Shown: positions 8,296-17,766, numbered from the stretch's first letter. The stretch: DNA of 48,328 nt from MAG-120531 sp963934855 (GCA_963934855.1 CAWWAC010000012.1:1-48328), one strand, 5' to 3'. Numbers and translations are program-made. The notes: generated from the letters alone by a model not told the origin.

Positions 8296-9612
8296 ATGGA
8301 GTTGAAAGATAAATTAGTATCGGCCTTTATGGCCTTAGAAAACCAAGTAGACCTTGACCACCCAGTGCATGACATACGCTCTGCGGCTATTAAGGTATTT
8401 GAAAACCAGGGGTTCCCCACTAAAAAAGAGGAAGCTTGGAAATACACCTCCTTAAAAGCGATAGAGAAAATAAACTTTAGCATTTTCCCTAGGGAGTCTG
8501 CTCCACTAGAGTACAAGGAGGTAAAGCAATACTTTTTACAGGAAATGGACACCTATAAAATTGTGTTTGTAGACGGTATTTTTAGCTCTTATTTATCTGA
8601 GACTACCCACCAAGGCATAGACGTTTGTCTCATGTCTGCGGCGCTTACCAAAGATATGTACAAGCCTGTTATTGAAGCTTATTTTAATAAGATTGCCTCT
8701 GTAGATGAGAACCTAACGGCGCTTAATACAGCTTTTAGTAAGGAGGGTGCTTTTATTCATATTCCTAAGAATACCCAGGCCATGAAGCCTATAGAGATCA
8801 TTCATTTTGCTACGGGGGCCTATGCAGACATCATGTTACAGCCTAGAAACTTAGTGGTGGTAGAAGAAAATTCTGAGGTGCAAATTATGGAGCGCCACCA
8901 GAGTCTTTCTACCAATGCGGTTTTTACCAATGCGGTGACAGAAATTTATGCAGATAAAAGTGCTATAGTAGACTTTTACAAAGTACAAAATGACTTGCAT
9001 ACAGCCAGCCTGGTAGACAACACTTATATAGACCAAAGAGACCGCTCTATTGTAAAGGTACACACCTTCTCTTTTGGGGGAAAACTCACTAGAAATAACT
9101 TAAATTTTTATCAAAATGGGGAGCGTATAGACTCTACCATGAAAGGAGTCACCATTATTGGAGATGGCCAATTGGTAGACCACCACACCTTGGTGCACCA
9201 CCGCCAACCCAACTGTGAAAGCCACCAAGATTACAAAGGAATTTATGACGGCAACAGCACAGGAGTCTTTAACGGAAAAATTGTAGTAGACCGTTTGGCG
9301 CAAAAAACCAACGCCTTTCAACAAAATAACAACCTGCTTATAGCAGACAAAGCCAGCATTAATACAAAACCTCAGCTAGAAATTTTTGCTGATGATGTCA
9401 AGTGTTCTCACGGTTGTACCATTGGTCAAATAGACCAAGAGGCTATGTTCTATTTACAATCTAGAGGGATTGGTCAGAAGGAAGCCCAGGCACTACTCAT
9501 GTATGCCTTTGCCAATAATGTCCTAGAATCTGTGCGCATTCCTGAACTTAAAAAACGCATTAACGCCCTGATTGCCATGAAGCTTGGGGTGAACCTTGGA
9601 TTTGAATTATAG
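8296..9612 (+). CDS. sufD: SUF scaffold subunit SufD
   Basis: SufB paralogue that pairs with SufB in SufBC2D and is needed for iron entry. The 438-residue protein has the beta-helix core with NFYQNGERIDSTMKG and HHTLVHH. The conserved block DDVKCSHGCTIGQID contains His372 and Cys370/374; His372 probably corresponds to the histidine known to matter in E. coli SufD. Translation begins at the base after the sufC stop, so the two are probably coupled. Confidence 0.96.
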   Translation: MELKDKLVSAFMALENQVDLDHPVHDIRSAAIKVFENQGFPTKKEEAWKYTSLKAIEKINFSIFPRESAPLEYKEVKQYFLQEMDTYKIVFVDGIFSSYLSETTHQGIDVCLMSAALTKDMYKPVIEAYFNKIASVDENLTALNTAFSKEGAFIHIPKNTQAMKPIEIIHFATGAYADIMLQPRNLVVVEENSEVQIMERHQSLSTNAVFTNAVTEIYADKSAIVDFYKVQNDLHTASLVDNTYIDQRDRSIVKVHTFSFGGKLTRNNLNFYQNGERIDSTMKGVTIIGDGQLVDHHTLVHHRQPNCESHQDYKGIYDGNSTGVFNGKIVVDRLAQKTNAFQQNNNLLIADKASINTKPQLEIFADDVKCSHGCTIGQIDQEAMFYLQSRGIGQKEAQALLMYAFANNVLESVRIPELKKRINALIAMKLGVNLGFEL

Positions 9613-9616
9613 GGCT

Positions 9617-10837
9617 ATGACTGAGATTGAAGTAACTGCCATCCGAAAAGATTTTCCCATCCTTTCTAGAAAGGTGAATGGGCAAGACTTGGTTTATTTA
9701 GACAATGCGGCCACTTCTCAGACGCCACTGCAGGTGATAGACGCTATTGTGCGCTATTACAGCCACTACAATGCCAATATTCACCGTGGGGTGCATTCAC
9801 TTTCTCAAGAGGCTACAGAAGCCTATGAGGCTGCCAGAATAAAAATTCAAAAGCATTTTAATGCGGCCCACGCCTATGAGGTGATTCTGACTTCAGGTAC
9901 CACCCACGCCATTAATATAGTGGCCAGTGGTTTTGAAACCCTCTTGCAAGCGGGAGATGAACTCTTAGTTTCTGCCCTAGAACACCATTCCAATATAGTG
10001 CCCTGGCAAATGCTCTGTGAAAAAACTGGAGCTGTTTTAAAGGTCATTCCTATGTTGCAAAACGGAACACTAGACATGGCGGCTTACCAGCGCTTATTAG
10101 GTGCTAAGACAAAATTGGTGTTTTGTAACCATGTCTCCAATGCCCTTGGCACTGTAAATCCAATAGAAGAAATAATAAGCGCGGCCCACGCTATAGGCGC
10201 CGCCGTACTCATTGACGGCGCGCAAGCCGCCCCTCATATACAGGCAGATGTTCAAGCCTTAGACGTGGATTTTTATACCGTTTCTGCTCACAAAATCTGT
10301 GGCCCTACCGGAGTGGGCATGCTCTACGGCAAAGAAAAATGGCTAGAAAAACTACCCCCCTACCAAGGGGGTGGAGAAATGATAGCCACTGTCAGTTTTG
10401 AAAAAACTACCTATGCCGGACTGCCTCATAAATTTGAGGCTGGAACGCCCAATATCTCTGGAGGTATTGCCTTTGGGGCTGCCCTAGACTATATGCACAG
10501 CATTGGCTTTACAGCCATAGCCACCTATGAACAGCAGCTCTTAGAATACGCCACTAAAACCCTTTTGGAAATAGAAGGTTTGATCATATACGGCAGCGCG
10601 GCCCAAAAAACAGCCGTTATTTCCTTTAATATTAAGGGGCTTCACCCCTATGACATTGGCAGTATATTAGACCAAATGGGCGTAGCGGTTAGAACTGGAC
10701 ACCACTGCGCACAACCTATTATGGACTACTATCAAATTCCTGGAACAGTGAGGGCTAGCTTTAGCTTTTACAACACCTTTAAAGAGGTAGACCTTTTAGT
10801 AGCCGCTGTTAAAAAAGCAAAAAGTATGTTATGTTAG
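9617..10837 (+). CDS. sufS: Cysteine desulfurase SufS
   Basis: PLP enzyme that takes sulfur from cysteine and holds it as a persulfide. With the start at the ATG of MTEIEV, four bases after sufD, the PLP lysine (SAHKICGPTGVG) is Lys226 and the catalytic cysteine (RTGHHCAQP) is Cys364, the same numbers as in E. coli SufS, which supports this start. An in-frame TTG at 9596, inside sufD, is rejected. Group II desulfurase, 406 aa. The end overlaps sufE by seven bases. Confidence 0.97.
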   Translation: MTEIEVTAIRKDFPILSRKVNGQDLVYLDNAATSQTPLQVIDAIVRYYSHYNANIHRGVHSLSQEATEAYEAARIKIQKHFNAAHAYEVILTSGTTHAINIVASGFETLLQAGDELLVSALEHHSNIVPWQMLCEKTGAVLKVIPMLQNGTLDMAAYQRLLGAKTKLVFCNHVSNALGTVNPIEEIISAAHAIGAAVLIDGAQAAPHIQADVQALDVDFYTVSAHKICGPTGVGMLYGKEKWLEKLPPYQGGGEMIATVSFEKTTYAGLPHKFEAGTPNISGGIAFGAALDYMHSIGFTAIATYEQQLLEYATKTLLEIEGLIIYGSAAQKTAVISFNIKGLHPYDIGSILDQMGVAVRTGHHCAQPIMDYYQIPGTVRASFSFYNTFKEVDLLVAAVKKAKSMLC

Positions 10838-11268
10838 ACACTATAGAAAACATTCAAGCAGAAATTGTAGAGGAGTTTGCCTTCTTTGAAGACTGGATGC
10901 AACGCTATGAGCATATGATCTCCTTAGGAAAATCACTGCCTATTATAGACGCGGCATACAAAAATGAAGACCACCTTATTAAAGGCTGTCAGTCTAAGGT
11001 CTGGGTACATGCAGCGCTACAAAACAACCAATTGGTTTTTACTGCAGACTCAGAAGCCATTATTACCAAGGGCATTATTGCCATTCTCATACGCGCCTTC
11101 TCACACCAAAAACCCATGGACATTTTAAATGCCAGTACGGGATTTATAGATGAAATTGGCCTAAAAGAGCATTTATCTGCCACCAGAGCCAACGGCCTAG
11201 TGAGCATGATTAAACAAATAAAACTCTACGCGGTAGCTTACCAAACACAGGTAAAAGACACCGATTAA
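10831..11268 (+). CDS. sufE: Cysteine desulfuration protein SufE
   Basis: Accepts persulfide sulfur from SufS and passes it to SufB. The 145-residue protein has the acceptor cysteine at position 53 in IKGCQSKVWV, as in the family. Start and sufS stop overlap (ATGTTAG), indicating translational coupling and matched amounts of SufS and SufE. It lies 11 bases before the SufT-like gene. Confidence 0.96.
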   Translation: MLDTIENIQAEIVEEFAFFEDWMQRYEHMISLGKSLPIIDAAYKNEDHLIKGCQSKVWVHAALQNNQLVFTADSEAIITKGIIAILIRAFSHQKPMDILNASTGFIDEIGLKEHLSATRANGLVSMIKQIKLYAVAYQTQVKDTD

Positions 11269-11279
11269 TACAAGAAGTT

Positions 11280-11600
11280 ATGGAAGAATCAAAAGACCTT
11301 ATGTTGGGAGAAAAAATAGTAAATGTCTTAAAAACCATTTATGACCCAGAAATTCCAGTAGATATTTATGAGTTAGGCCTTATCTATGACGTACTTGTCA
11401 ATGAAGACAATGAGGTAAAAATCCTCATGACCCTCACCTCACCCAACTGCCCAGTAGCAGAAACCCTGCCGGTAGAAGTAGAAGAAAAAGTAAAATCTTT
11501 AGACCAAGTAAAAGACGCTGAGGTAGAAATTACCTTCGATCCCCCTTGGACGCAAGAACTGATGAGTGAGGCCGCCAAGCTAGAGCTTGGAATGCTATAA
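11280..11600 (+). CDS. SufT-like DUF59/MIP18 family protein
   Basis: Auxiliary factor for maturing Fe-S proteins. The 106-residue single-domain protein has the DUF59 hallmarks: IYDPEIPVDIYELGLIYDV, then TSPNCPVAETLP with the conserved cysteine, and ITFDPPWTQELMSEAAK. The position inside the suf operon, between sufE and DUF2480, supports a SufT-like role. The same domain occurs in PaaD, but no phenylacetate genes are present. Confidence 0.93.
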   Translation: MEESKDLMLGEKIVNVLKTIYDPEIPVDIYELGLIYDVLVNEDNEVKILMTLTSPNCPVAETLPVEVEEKVKSLDQVKDAEVEITFDPPWTQELMSEAAKLELGML

Positions 11601-11629
11601 GGCATAGAAAAACGGCAAAAAACTAACAA

Positions 11630-12163
11630 ATGAGCTCAGAAGATTTCACCATAGAAAACCGCGTGGCCAGTAGCGCCTTAAAAACCTTTAATTTAGAAGA
11701 TTATTACAGCACAGGGCTCAGAAACACTCTAGATCTAAGCCAGTTCCTATACGAGGGTTTTTTACTGAAAGAAAAGGATTTTAGAGCGGCCCTATTGGCT
11801 TACAATTGGTCCCAATATCAAGACCAACACTTGGCCCTCTTTTGCAGTACAAACGCTATTGTTCCTGCCTGGGCCTATATGCTTGTCAATACCTACCTCA
11901 CTCCCTATGCCGCCACTAGCATACTTGGTAATCTAGAGTCTTTGGAATCTCATTTGTACCAAGCCGCTATGGCCCAGATAGACTGGAGCGTATTTGCAGA
12001 CAAAGCGGTTATTATTAAGGGTTGTAGTCAAAAACCAGTCCCACAAAACGCCTACCTCTGGGCCACCACAGCCCTACAAAAAGTAGCCAAAAGCGTGATG
12101 TACGGAGAAGCCTGCTCTGCAGTCCCTCTTTACAAGAAAAAAAAGGGATCCTTACTCCTCTAA
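11630..12163 (+). CDS. DUF2480 family protein, last gene of suf operon
   Basis: A 177-residue soluble protein with no signal peptide. Conserved features visible are NRVASSALKTFNLEDYY, LYEGFLLKEKDFRAAL, WSQYQDQHLALFCSTNAIVPAWAYML, VIIKGCSQKPVPQNAY and GEACSAVPLYK. I recognise it as the Bacteroidota family DUF2480, whose biochemical function I do not know. Three cysteines lie in conserved contexts (FCSTNA, IKGCS, EACSAV), which would suit a metal or Fe-S role, but that is inference. It follows the SufT-like gene by 29 bases. Its 3' end overlaps the convergent hflX gene by 12 bases. Confidence 0.9.
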   Translation: MSSEDFTIENRVASSALKTFNLEDYYSTGLRNTLDLSQFLYEGFLLKEKDFRAALLAYNWSQYQDQHLALFCSTNAIVPAWAYMLVNTYLTPYAATSILGNLESLESHLYQAAMAQIDWSVFADKAVIIKGCSQKPVPQNAYLWATTALQKVAKSVMYGEACSAVPLYKKKKGSLLL

Positions 12164-13360
12164 AACCTCTGGGTATAAAAAACTATTGAAAGGGAAACGG
12201 GTGACGTGAATGTCCCTGACCGTGTCATAGATTTTTTGTCTAAACTGCTCTAAATTTTCTTTGTTAAGCGCAGAGATAAACAGGGCATTTCCATCCATTT
12301 TTTGCATCCAGGTTTGTTCCCACTCCTCCATAGTAAAGTGCTTGGTAGTTCTCTCAGTGGTAAGGTCGTCTGCATCTATCACCTCATTTTTATAGAGGTC
12401 TGTCTTATTAAAGACCATAATAGTGGGCTTGTCAGAGGCATTAATTTCTGTTAAAATAGTATTTACCGCATCAATCTGATCTTCAAACTCTGGATGAGAA
12501 ATATCTACCACATGTAGCAGTAAATCAGCTTCACGTACCTCGTCTAAGGTGCCTTTAAAACTCTCAATTAACTGCGTTGGAAGCTTTCTAATAAAACCAA
12601 CTGTGTCTGTCAATAGAAAGGGAAGGTTCCCTATCACTACTTTTCTAACGGTGGTGTCTAGGGTAGCAAAAAGTTTATTTTCTGCAAAAACATCACTCTT
12701 ACTCACTACGTTCATCAGGGTAGATTTCCCTACGTTCGTATAACCCACTAAGGCCACGCGTACTAGGGCGCCGCGGTTCCCCCTTTGGGTTTCCATTTGG
12801 CGGTCAATTTTTTGTAATTTTTTTTTGAGTAAGCTAATGCGGTCTCTCACTATACGGCGGTCCGTTTCTATCTCAGTCTCTCCTGGCCCACGCATTCCAA
12901 TACCCCCTTTTTGTCTTTCTAGGTGGGTCCATAAACCCGCCAGCCTAGGAAGTAAGTATTGGTATTGAGCCAATTCTACTTGGGTACGGGCATAAGAAGA
13001 CTGTGCGCGCTGGGCAAAAATATCTAAGATTAAAGAGGTTCTATCTACAATTTTACACTTCAGCTCACGCTCAATATTTTTCTGTTGAGAAGGGGACAAT
13101 TCGTCGTCAAAAATAACCGTTCCAATGGCTTCTTCTTTTACAAAATCTGCTACCTCTTGCATTTTTCCTGTTCCAATATAGGTTTTAGGGTAAGGGACCT
13201 CTACGCGCTGTACAAAACGCTTAAGCACTTGGCCCCCTGCAGTAAAGGTTAAAAACTCCAACTCATCTAAATACTCCTTCATTTTATCTTCAGGCTGCGC
13301 TTTGGTAATAACACCAATAAGAACAGATCTCTCATAATTTAGGTCTTGGGCTTCTATCAT
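12152..13360 (-). CDS. hflX: Ribosome-associated GTPase HflX
   Basis: GTPase that binds the 50S subunit and splits or rescues ribosomes under stress. The 402-residue protein has the HflX N-terminal domain (TYIGTGKMQEV, FDDELSPSQQKN) and the glycine-rich linker (KGGIGMRGPGETEIETDRR). Its G domain carries G1 GYTNVGKST at 206-214, G3 DTVGF at 252-256 and G4 NKTD at 318-321. A promoter box TATCTTTG lies just upstream. It is transcribed toward the suf operon with a 12-base tail overlap. Confidence 0.95.
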   Translation of the reverse strand: MIEAQDLNYERSVLIGVITKAQPEDKMKEYLDELEFLTFTAGGQVLKRFVQRVEVPYPKTYIGTGKMQEVADFVKEEAIGTVIFDDELSPSQQKNIERELKCKIVDRTSLILDIFAQRAQSSYARTQVELAQYQYLLPRLAGLWTHLERQKGGIGMRGPGETEIETDRRIVRDRISLLKKKLQKIDRQMETQRGNRGALVRVALVGYTNVGKSTLMNVVSKSDVFAENKLFATLDTTVRKVVIGNLPFLLTDTVGFIRKLPTQLIESFKGTLDEVREADLLLHVVDISHPEFEDQIDAVNTILTEINASDKPTIMVFNKTDLYKNEVIDADDLTTERTTKHFTMEEWEQTWMQKMDGNALFISALNKENLEQFRQKIYDTVRDIHVTRFPFNSFLYPEVLEE

Positions 13361-13382
13361 ATAAAGGGGGTGGTTTAGGCTA

Positions 13383-13390
13383 CAAAGATA
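13383..13390 (-). promoter_or_regulatory. Promoter -7 box of hflX
   Basis: TATCTTTG on the minus strand, 22 bases before the hflX ATG, fits TAnnTTTG. It implies that hflX has its own transcript rather than relying on the heme operon upstream. No clear -33 TTG is seen. Confidence 0.5.
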
Positions 13391-13458
13391 CCAAAACTTA
13401 CTGTCACTTAATAGAGAATTAAAGATGGTTTAGGGCTGCACTATGTCTGATAAAAATG

Positions 13459-14763
13459 CTAAAATAGATTTTGGGTTTCTAGTGCTAAGTTTTTATATAT
13501 CACTTGCTGTACCGCTTCCCTCACCTTTAAATGGTATATGCCTCCTTGGTTTCTAGAGGGGTACACCCTATTGGATAAAAATATATAGACCAAATCATAA
13601 ACAGGGTCTACCCAAACAAAAGTACCTGTAAAACCAGAGTGACCAAAGCTTTCTGGGTGCACCTCTGGGGCAGGATAAGCATCTGCTAAAGGCAAAGCTG
13701 CGTTGTCTATAAGAGGTTTGTCAAAGCCCAGCCCCCGGCGGTTGTTATTTTCTGGAAACTGAAGGGTGGTAAATTCTGAAAGGGTGGCCTTAGAAAAGTA
13801 TTGGCGCCCGCCAAAGGAACCTCCATTAGAAAACATTTGTAAGATTTTAAATAAGTCTCCCGCATTGGAAAACAAGCCTGCATTGCCAGAAATACCACCA
13901 AAAAGGGAGGCATTTTCGTCGTGAACATAGTTCTTGGTAAGGTCCATTCTAAAGAGACTGTCTATTTCTGTGGGTACTATTTGGGGTGCTAATAAACGTT
14001 CTTTTGGCAGATAACCTAGTAGATTGGCGCCCAAGGGGTCATAAAATTCTCTGCGCATATAGCGGTTGTAAGCTAGTCCGGTAAGCTGTTCTATCAGGCT
14101 TGGGAAAATAAGAAAAGCCAACCCAGAATATTGGTATTCCTTAATGGCTGACACTTTGGAACGGTTTATCTGACGGTACATTTTACGGGGAAAACGGCTG
14201 CGCACATACCGGTTTTCGTAGGCTTTTAGCCCAAAGCGCCTGCTGGGTGTTTCTCTTACAAAGCGGTGTTTAAACCCCTTATTGTTTTTCTTTAAAACCT
14301 CCTTTAAAAAAACAATATAGGGAATAAGTCCTGCCTGGTGTGTGAGAATTTCCCTAAGCGTAAGGTCTTTTTTATCTGAATGATGGCGCCACGGTTTCCA
14401 ATAAGTGCTAAAAGGAGCATCTAAATCTAATACCCCCTTTTCTACAAGTTTCATGAGGGCCGGCAAGGGTCCTAGTATTTTTGTGACCGATGCTAAATCA
14501 TATAGATCTGAGGGGCTTACAGCCACTAATGAGTCATAGGTGTGATAGCCATATGCCTTTTCTAAAACAACAACCCCTTTGTGAGCCACCAAAACCTGAG
14601 CGCCCGGAAATGCTTTGGCAGCAATAGCCTGCTCCACAATAGAGTCTATTTTAAAGGCAAGCAGCCCCTCTTGGGCATTTGCCTTTACACATACAAAATA
14701 AAGCAGGCCTATAGATCCCCATAAAAGAAATTTAAAGCGGCTTATACGGGTGGTTTTTTTCAT
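13459..14763 (-). CDS. Secreted serine hydrolase, beta-lactamase/class C type
   Basis: Exported penicillin-recognising enzyme of the beta-lactamase superfamily, probably acting on peptidoglycan or another cell-envelope ester or amide. A signal peptide ends at about residue 30 (KANA before QEGLL). The catalytic triad motifs are S92-V-T-K95, Y212-S213-G and H375-S-G, and the core is complete. Across its length the sequence resembles the C-terminal half of the Bacteroidota protein in which a GH3 beta-N-acetylglucosaminidase is fused to a serine hydrolase; here it stands alone with its own signal peptide. It begins four bases after the hemB stop, so it is probably translated from the heme transcript. 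The substrate is unknown. Confidence 0.85.
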   Translation of the reverse strand: MKKTTRISRFKFLLWGSIGLLYFVCVKANAQEGLLAFKIDSIVEQAIAAKAFPGAQVLVAHKGVVVLEKAYGYHTYDSLVAVSPSDLYDLASVTKILGPLPALMKLVEKGVLDLDAPFSTYWKPWRHHSDKKDLTLREILTHQAGLIPYIVFLKEVLKKNNKGFKHRFVRETPSRRFGLKAYENRYVRSRFPRKMYRQINRSKVSAIKEYQYSGLAFLIFPSLIEQLTGLAYNRYMRREFYDPLGANLLGYLPKERLLAPQIVPTEIDSLFRMDLTKNYVHDENASLFGGISGNAGLFSNAGDLFKILQMFSNGGSFGGRQYFSKATLSEFTTLQFPENNNRRGLGFDKPLIDNAALPLADAYPAPEVHPESFGHSGFTGTFVWVDPVYDLVYIFLSNRVYPSRNQGGIYHLKVREAVQQVIYKNLALETQNLF

Positions 14764-14767
14764 AAAT

Positions 14768-15742
14768 CTAACTCATGAGTTGCACCACATCTTTTGCAAA
14801 GTAAGAGGCAATGATATTAGCGCCTGAACGCTTTATGGCCAATATTTGTTCCATCATTACAGCGTCGTGGTCTAGCCAGCCTTTTTCTGCAGCAGCTTTT
14901 ACCATGGCGTATTCGCCAGAAACTTGATACACAGCTATAGGTACGTCTATTTCATTTTTAAGTTCTCTTACAATATCTAGGTAACAAATACCCGGTTTTA
15001 CCATAATAATATCTGCCCCCTCGTCAATATCGGCCTGGGCCTCTTCTAAGGCCTCAAAACGGTTGGCAGGATCCATCTGGTAGCTTCTTTTGTCTCCAAA
15101 ACCTGGGGCAGAATCTAGGGCGTCTCTAAAGGGACCGTAAAAGGCAGAGGCGTATTTAGCACTGTAGCTCATAATCCCTGTGTCTGTGTAACCGGCCTCT
15201 TCTAGCGCCTCTCTAATACTCAAAATACGGCCGTCCATCATGTCTGAGGGGGCTACAAAATCTGCGCCTGCTTCTGCGTGAGACAGGGCCATTTCTGCCA
15301 AGACCTCAACGGTTTCATCATTTAAAATTTTATGGTTTTCTACTATCCCGTCATGACCAAAAGAAGAGTAAGGATCTAGTGCTACGTCTGTCATTACTAA
15401 CATGCCAGGGCAGGCAGCCTTAATGGTTTGGATGGCTCGCTGCATAAGCCCCTTAGGGTTTAAAGCCTCTGTACCCGCATTGTCCTTTAGATGGTTTGGT
15501 ACCTTTACAAATAGTAAGACCCCACAGAGTCCCAGGCTCCATAATTCTTGAACCTCTTTGGCCAAAAGGTCTAAGGAATATCTAAAATAATTGGGCATAG
15601 AGGGAATGGCTTCTTTTAGACCTTTGCCTTCTACCACAAATAGGGGTACTAAAAAATCTGAGGGGGTAATGATCGTTTCGCGCACTAAATGGCGGATGGC
15701 TTCTGACTGTCTTAGGCGTCTGTTTCTTCTGAGTGGATACAT
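14768..15742 (-). CDS. hemB: Delta-aminolevulinic acid dehydratase (porphobilinogen synthase)
   Basis: Condenses two 5-aminolevulinate molecules to porphobilinogen. The 324-residue protein has both active-site lysines, K196 (SYSAKYASAFYGPF) and K249 (IIMVKPGICYLD). The metal-site segment reads DVALDPYSSFGHDG (119-132) and lacks the cysteines of zinc-type enzymes, so a magnesium-type enzyme is expected. The substrate arginine lies in the FGDKRSYQMDPAN region. It is the last heme gene of the operon, 33 bases after hemF. Confidence 0.97.
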   Translation of the reverse strand: MYPLRRNRRLRQSEAIRHLVRETIITPSDFLVPLFVVEGKGLKEAIPSMPNYFRYSLDLLAKEVQELWSLGLCGVLLFVKVPNHLKDNAGTEALNPKGLMQRAIQTIKAACPGMLVMTDVALDPYSSFGHDGIVENHKILNDETVEVLAEMALSHAEAGADFVAPSDMMDGRILSIREALEEAGYTDTGIMSYSAKYASAFYGPFRDALDSAPGFGDKRSYQMDPANRFEALEEAQADIDEGADIIMVKPGICYLDIVRELKNEIDVPIAVYQVSGEYAMVKAAAEKGWLDHDAVMMEQILAIKRSGANIIASYFAKDVVQLMS

Positions 15743-15775
15743 AGGGTCTTGTATTTAAGTGACGTTACAATTTTT

Positions 15776-16678
15776 TTAAACCCAATTTCTGGGGCTGGTC
15801 AATACTGCTAATAATTGGGCCTCTGCCGATGCCGCTTCAGGCTGGTGGTCATAGACCCACTGCACACGGGGCGGTAAACTCATAAGAATACTCTCTATAC
15901 GGCCGTTGGTTTTAAGACCAAAAAGGGTGCCTTTGTCATGTACTAAATTAAATTCTACATAGCGGCCCCTTCGTATTTCCTGCCAATCTCTCTGGGCAGG
16001 GGTATAATTCAAGTTTTTGCGTTTTTCTACAATGGGCAGGTAAGCGTCTAAAAACGAATCCCCTACCTGGCTTACAAAAGCAAACCAATCTTGTAGATCT
16101 CTTTCAGGCGTAGCTTTGCAATAGTCAAAGAATAAACCACCTATCCCTCTGGCCTCTTCTCTGTGAGAGTTCCAAAAATATGCATCACAACGGGCCTTAA
16201 AGCTGGGGTAAAAGTTGGGGTCATGTGCGTCACAGGCTGTTTTACAAGTCTGGTGAAAATGCTGGGCATCCTGCTCAAAAAGATAATAGGGTGTGAGGTC
16301 TTGTCCGCCACCAAACCAGGCGTCTACCGTATTTCCATCTAAATCATAAAGTTCAAAATAACGCCAATTGGCGTGCACAGTGGGCACCATTGGGTTTTTA
16401 GGATGCAGCACTAAAGAGAGTCCACAGGCAAAAAATTGTGATTCTCCCACCCCAAAATAGGCTTGCATGCTCTTGGGGAGTGGGCCGTGCACGGCTGATG
16501 TATTAACCCCTCCCTTTTCAAAAACCACTCCATTTTCTATGACCCTAGTGCGGCCGCCGCCGCCCTCTGGACGCTCCCATAGATCTTCTTGAAAATGAGC
16601 ACCCCCATCCATAGATGCTACCCCCGCACAAATGCGGTCTTGTAAATCACTAATGTAGGCGGTGAAAATCTCTTTCAT
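15776..16678 (-). CDS. hemF: Oxygen-dependent coproporphyrinogen III oxidase
   Basis: Oxidatively decarboxylates coproporphyrinogen III to protoporphyrinogen IX using O2, without metal. The 300-residue sequence carries the family blocks FEKGGVNTSAVHG, VHANWRYFEL, WFGGGQDLTPYY, GIGGLFFDY and RGRYVEFNLVHDKGT. Use of the O2-dependent enzyme points to an aerobic lifestyle. It sits between hemE (56 bases upstream) and hemB. Confidence 0.97.
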   Translation of the reverse strand: MKEIFTAYISDLQDRICAGVASMDGGAHFQEDLWERPEGGGGRTRVIENGVVFEKGGVNTSAVHGPLPKSMQAYFGVGESQFFACGLSLVLHPKNPMVPTVHANWRYFELYDLDGNTVDAWFGGGQDLTPYYLFEQDAQHFHQTCKTACDAHDPNFYPSFKARCDAYFWNSHREEARGIGGLFFDYCKATPERDLQDWFAFVSQVGDSFLDAYLPIVEKRKNLNYTPAQRDWQEIRRGRYVEFNLVHDKGTLFGLKTNGRIESILMSLPPRVQWVYDHQPEAASAEAQLLAVLTSPRNWV

Positions 16679-16734
16679 TATATGCGGTAATGGGGGCTTT
16701 TTTTATTTATGATATCTGTAAGGGGTATTTTCTC

Positions 16735-17766
16735 TTAGTCTTTGGGCTTGTACTCTTTTACGGCTTCTATAAAAGCAGCGGCATTTTCTAAGGGTATATG
16801 AGGCAAAATTCCATGGCCCAGGTTTACAATATAGCGGTCCTTACCAAAGGCGTCTATCATGTCATGTACCATGCGTGTAATCATTTTTGGCGGTGAAAAT
16901 AGCCTGCTAGGGTCAAAGTTTCCTTGTAGGGTAATTTTACCTCCAGAGAGGTAGCGGGCATTCTGTGCAGAGCACGTCCAGTCTATTCCCAGTGCCGATG
17001 CACCAGATTGCGACATCTCTTTTAAGGCAAACCAACAACCTTTTCCAAAAGCAATTACGGGCGCATGTGGTTTTAGTGCGTCTATAATTTGCTGCATATA
17101 CTGCCAAGAAAATTCTTGATAATCTTTAGGAGAAAGCATGCCCCCCCAAGAGTCAAAAAGCTGAACGGCGTTTACCCCAGCGGCTACCTTAGCCTTTAAA
17201 TAGGCAATAGTAGTGTCTGTTATTTTTTGCAATAAAGTATGCGCAGCTATGGGCTGTGTAAAACAAAACTCCTTGGCTTTGTCAAAATTCTTACTGCCTT
17301 GGCCTTGCACACAGTAGCATAGAATGGTCCAGGGAGAGCCAGCAAAACCAATAAGGGGCACCTGGTTGTCTAGTTTTTCCTTGGTCATTTTTATAGCCTC
17401 CATGACATAGCCCAAAGTCTGCTGCACATCTGGAACTACCACGCGGTCTACATCTTTTTGATTCCTGATAGGATGCGGTAAATAAGGCCCAAAATTAGGC
17501 TTCATTTCTACTTCTATATTCATAGCCTGGGGGATTACTAAGATGTCTGAAAACAAAATAGCGGCGTCCATACCATAGCGCCTAATGGGCTGTATCGTAA
17601 TTTCAGAGGCCAATTCTGGCGTCTGACAACGGGTAAAGAAATCGTATTTTTCTTTGAGCTCCATAAACTCTGGAAGGTAACGACCCGCTTGGCGCATCAT
17701 CCAGACCGGAGGTCTGGACACTGTTTCTCCTTTAAGGGCTTTTAAGAATAAATCGTTTTTGATCAT
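16735..17766 (-). CDS. hemE: Uroporphyrinogen decarboxylase
   Basis: Removes four carboxyl groups from uroporphyrinogen III to give coproporphyrinogen III. The 343-residue protein has the N-terminal signature RPPVWMMRQAGRYLPE, the catalytic Asp in AAILFSDILV, the GFAGSPWT block, QLFDSWGG and the C-terminal NLGHGILPHIP. Length is normal. It lies 22 bases after hemD. Confidence 0.97.
   Translation of the reverse strand: MIKNDLFLKALKGETVSRPPVWMMRQAGRYLPEFMELKEKYDFFTRCQTPELASEITIQPIRRYGMDAAILFSDILVIPQAMNIEVEMKPNFGPYLPHPIRNQKDVDRVVVPDVQQTLGYVMEAIKMTKEKLDNQVPLIGFAGSPWTILCYCVQGQGSKNFDKAKEFCFTQPIAAHTLLQKITDTTIAYLKAKVAAGVNAVQLFDSWGGMLSPKDYQEFSWQYMQQIIDALKPHAPVIAFGKGCWFALKEMSQSGASALGIDWTCSAQNARYLSGGKITLQGNFDPSRLFSPPKMITRMVHDMIDAFGKDRYIVNLGHGILPHIPLENAAAFIEAVKEYKPKD

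Noticed and set aside
8151..8552. 133-codon minus-strand frame opposite the sufC-sufD junction
   Set aside because: Antisense shadow of two coupled suf genes; composition is not protein-like.
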